A stretch of 37,459 bases of DNA, taken from positions 1-37,459 of IMG/VR virus record IMGVR_UViG_3300029258_002352; one strand, written 5' to 3'. A program made the translations under genes and the position numbers. The stretch comes from a virus. The notes beneath the pieces are model-generated. The model had not been told where the DNA came from. It worked only from the letters and a program-made list of their open reading frames with translations, and made no database searches. Shown piece after piece: positions 35,500 to 37,459 of the stretch; positions within the stretch are counted from its first letter, which is position 1; every line of letters starts with the position of its first letter.

Positions 35500-37436
35500 T
35501 GGCGGTCGTGCAGAGCGCGACGTCGTTGGTCGACTTGCAGCCTGGCTGGTGGCCGATCACCAGGTACGGCTCGCTGCGGCTGTACGATAGCTACACCTAC
35601 GACTATGCCACGATGTACCGGCTGCAGCCGAACGTCCGGACGTGCGTCGATTTCCTGGCGCGCAACATCGCGCAGCTCGGCCTGCACGTGTTCCGGCGCG
35701 TGTCGGATACGGACCGGGTGCGGTTGACGGATCACCCGCTGGCGAGGGTGCTGGCCAGGCCCCTACCGCCTGACTACAAGATCACCTACTACCGCCTGAT
35801 CGAGGCGCTGGTGGCCGACCTCGGCGTGTATTTCAACGCCTACTGGCTCAAAATTCGCGTGGATGGCGCGCCGGCGGGTCTCCTGCGGATTCCACCTCCG
35901 TATGTGACCATCAAAGGCGGCCTGATCCCCAGCCAGTACAAGATCAGCGTAGGGGGCAAGATCATCCAGGTGCCGTTGGATGGCATCATTCACTTCCGCG
36001 GGTACAACCCGGAGAATCCCATCTCCGGCCTGTCGCCATTGGAGACGCTGCGGCGGGTCCTGGCGGAGGAGCACGCAGCCGGGGATTATAGGGAGCACTT
36101 CTGGCAGAACGCCGCGCGGATGGGCGGGGTCATCGAGCGGCCCCGCGAGGCGCCGGAGTGGAGCGACACGGCGCGGGCGCGGTTCAAGGCGGAGTTCGAG
36201 GCGCTTTACTCAGGGGGGGACAATTCGGGCAAGACGGCGATCCTGGAGGAGGGGATGACTTGGAAGCCGGGGTCGTTCAACCCGCAGGAATCGGAGTATC
36301 TGGAGGGGCGGAAGCTCACGCGCGAGGAGTGCGCGCGCGCGTACCACATTCCACCTCCGATGGTCGGCATCCTCGACCACGCGACATTCTCAAACATCAA
36401 GGAACAGCACAAGAACCTCTACCAGGACAGCCTGGGGCCGTGGCTGGCGATGATTGAGCAGGATATTGAGCTACAGCTCCTACCGGAGCTGGGGGACACG
36501 CAGGGCGTGTACTGCGAGTTCAACATTGCGGAGAAGCTGGCCGGGGCATTCGAGGACCAGGTGACGGCGCTCCAGAGCGCCGTAGGCAGGCCGTGGATGA
36601 CTGCCAACGAGGCCAGAGCCAGAATGAATCTGCCCTCCCTGGGCGGGGATGCGGAGCGGTTAGTGCTCCCGTTGAACGTTCTGGTCGGTGGCCAGGCGAG
36701 CCCACGGGATAGCGCCCCACCAAAAGCGCTAGGGCCCGGTGACCGAAATGTGAATCAGAAGGTCAGTGGGCTCGACACGCACCAGCCGGAGATGCGGGCA
36801 GCACACGAACGGAAGTGGGTCGAGGTGCTGACGCGGCACTACCAACGGCAGGAGGCGGCGATCGTGAGCCGCCTGCCGGAGGAGCCGGGCAAGGCCGACA
36901 TCGGGGGCGTGTGGTGGGACGAGGACCGCTGGGACCGGGAGCTGTCCGAGGATCTCCTCCGGCTGAACACGCTGACAGCGGGTGCGTGGGCCAACGAGGT
37001 CGCCGCCCAGTTGGGGGCTGAGATTTCGGAGGAGCGGATGCTGCCGTGGCTGGAGGCGCACAGCCGGGTCCAGGCGGCGTACATTAACGGTCAGACGCAG
37101 GACCAACTGACGGAGGCGCTACGGGCCCCAGAGGCGCGGGACGCGGTCAAGGATATGTTTCTCACGGCCATATCGGTTTGGGCGCGCCGGCAGGCGATTT
37201 CGGGCATCACGACCGCGGCCAACTTCGGGGCAGTCGAGGCGGCGCAGGCCGGGGGGCTGGCCACGAAGACGTGGCGGGTGAACAGTAGCAATCCACGTAG
37301 TGAACATTTGGCGATGGACGGGGAAACGGTGGGGATCCGGGAGCGATTCAGCAACGGGATGCGCTGGCCGGGAGATCCGGCAGGGGGCGCAGAGAATAAC
37401 GCAAACTGCCAGTGTTCGGTTGAGTTCGGGAGGTAG
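35499..37436 (+). CDS. Portal protein fused to MuF-like head morphogenesis domain
   Basis: This 645-residue protein has an HK97-type portal in residues about 1-400: VRTCVDFLARNIAQLGLHVF, FRGYNPENPISGLSPLETLR, HIPPPMVGILDHATFSNIKE and LLPELGDTQGVYCEFN. The last about 230 residues are a MuF-type minor capsid domain, ending in WRVNSSNPRSEHLAMDGETV and NANCQCSVEF. MuF proteins are usually separate genes; here one continuous frame encodes both with a linker near 405-430. The product would form the DNA entry ring and bring the MuF part into the head. No frameshift is needed. Confidence 0.9.
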   Translation: MAVVQSATSLVDLQPGWWPITRYGSLRLYDSYTYDYATMYRLQPNVRTCVDFLARNIAQLGLHVFRRVSDTDRVRLTDHPLARVLARPLPPDYKITYYRLIEALVADLGVYFNAYWLKIRVDGAPAGLLRIPPPYVTIKGGLIPSQYKISVGGKIIQVPLDGIIHFRGYNPENPISGLSPLETLRRVLAEEHAAGDYREHFWQNAARMGGVIERPREAPEWSDTARARFKAEFEALYSGGDNSGKTAILEEGMTWKPGSFNPQESEYLEGRKLTREECARAYHIPPPMVGILDHATFSNIKEQHKNLYQDSLGPWLAMIEQDIELQLLPELGDTQGVYCEFNIAEKLAGAFEDQVTALQSAVGRPWMTANEARARMNLPSLGGDAERLVLPLNVLVGGQASPRDSAPPKALGPGDRNVNQKVSGLDTHQPEMRAAHERKWVEVLTRHYQRQEAAIVSRLPEEPGKADIGGVWWDEDRWDRELSEDLLRLNTLTAGAWANEVAAQLGAEISEERMLPWLEAHSRVQAAYINGQTQDQLTEALRAPEARDAVKDMFLTAISVWARRQAISGITTAANFGAVEAAQAGGLATKTWRVNSSNPRSEHLAMDGETVGIRERFSNGMRWPGDPAGGAENNANCQCSVEFGR

Positions 37437-37442
37437 ATAGAA

Positions 37443-37459
37443 ATGGAACGCAAGACGTA
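37443..37459 (+). CDS. Start of next head gene, probably prohead protease (partial)
   Basis: ATG at 37443 is followed by GAA CGC AAG ACG, so the product begins MERKT. Many HK97-like prohead proteases begin this way and follow the portal. Only five codons are visible, so the assignment rests mainly on gene order. Confidence 0.45.

Overview
The window is most of the genome of a temperate tailed phage (siphovirus-like, HK97-type head genes, long flexible-tail genes). It is GC-rich to the eye, uses many GTG and TTG starts, and packs genes with 4-base ATGA/GTGA overlaps. Strong AGGAGGT-type ribosome sites and good sigma70-type promoters (TTGACA-17-TATACT) point to a bacterial host with ordinary expression signals. 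The host is not named by anything I can prove. The holin-like protein, the membrane-plus-HTH protein and heptamer repeats at gene junctions remind me of Chloroflexota genomes and their phages, but that is impression only. A tRNA 3' half lies next to the integrase with phage genes on both sides, so this reads as the free (attP) form, circular or permuted, not an integrated prophage.

Layout. (1) 1-4556, rightward: an accessory cassette of sugar-, sulfate- and methyl-transferases placed between the capsid genes (outside the window) and the head-tail connector. (2) 4549-15483, rightward: connector, head closure, neck/tail completion, tail terminator, tail tube, tail chaperones with a programmed -1 frameshift site, tape measure, distal tail, hub and fiber, ending in a strong hairpin at 15496-15528. 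(3) 27012 to 15540, leftward: an early operon starting with a DnaA-domain replication initiator followed by 22-bp iterons (probable origin). It continues with small membrane proteins, two DNA methyltransferases, a DpdA/TGT-like base-exchange enzyme, a membrane protein with a C-terminal HTH, several small Cys-rich or membrane proteins, an FtsK-like DNA translocase and a two-helix membrane protein. (4) 27157-29700: integrase, attP, an excisionase-like HTH gene, another HTH-bearing gene, a HAD phosphatase remnant and a small acidic protein. (5) 29700-30110: a structured non-coding stretch with terminators on both strands and the rightward late promoter. (6) 30113-37459, rightward: a small zinc-ribbon gene, a terminator, lysis genes (holin-like, XhlA-like, M23 endopeptidase), HNH endonuclease, small and large terminase, portal fused to a MuF-like domain, and the first codons of what should be the prohead protease.

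How it fits together. The late promoter near 30019 should drive lysis, packaging, head and tail genes around the circle to 15.5 kb, probably past an internal terminator at 30374-30413, which implies antitermination. The leftward operon supplies replication and DNA modification. No classic CI-type repressor is visible. The most unusual features are the transferase cassette (with a Stf0-like sulfotransferase), the three-enzyme DNA-modification group, the iteron/DnaA-like replication module combined with an FtsK-like translocase, and the membrane-tethered HTH protein.
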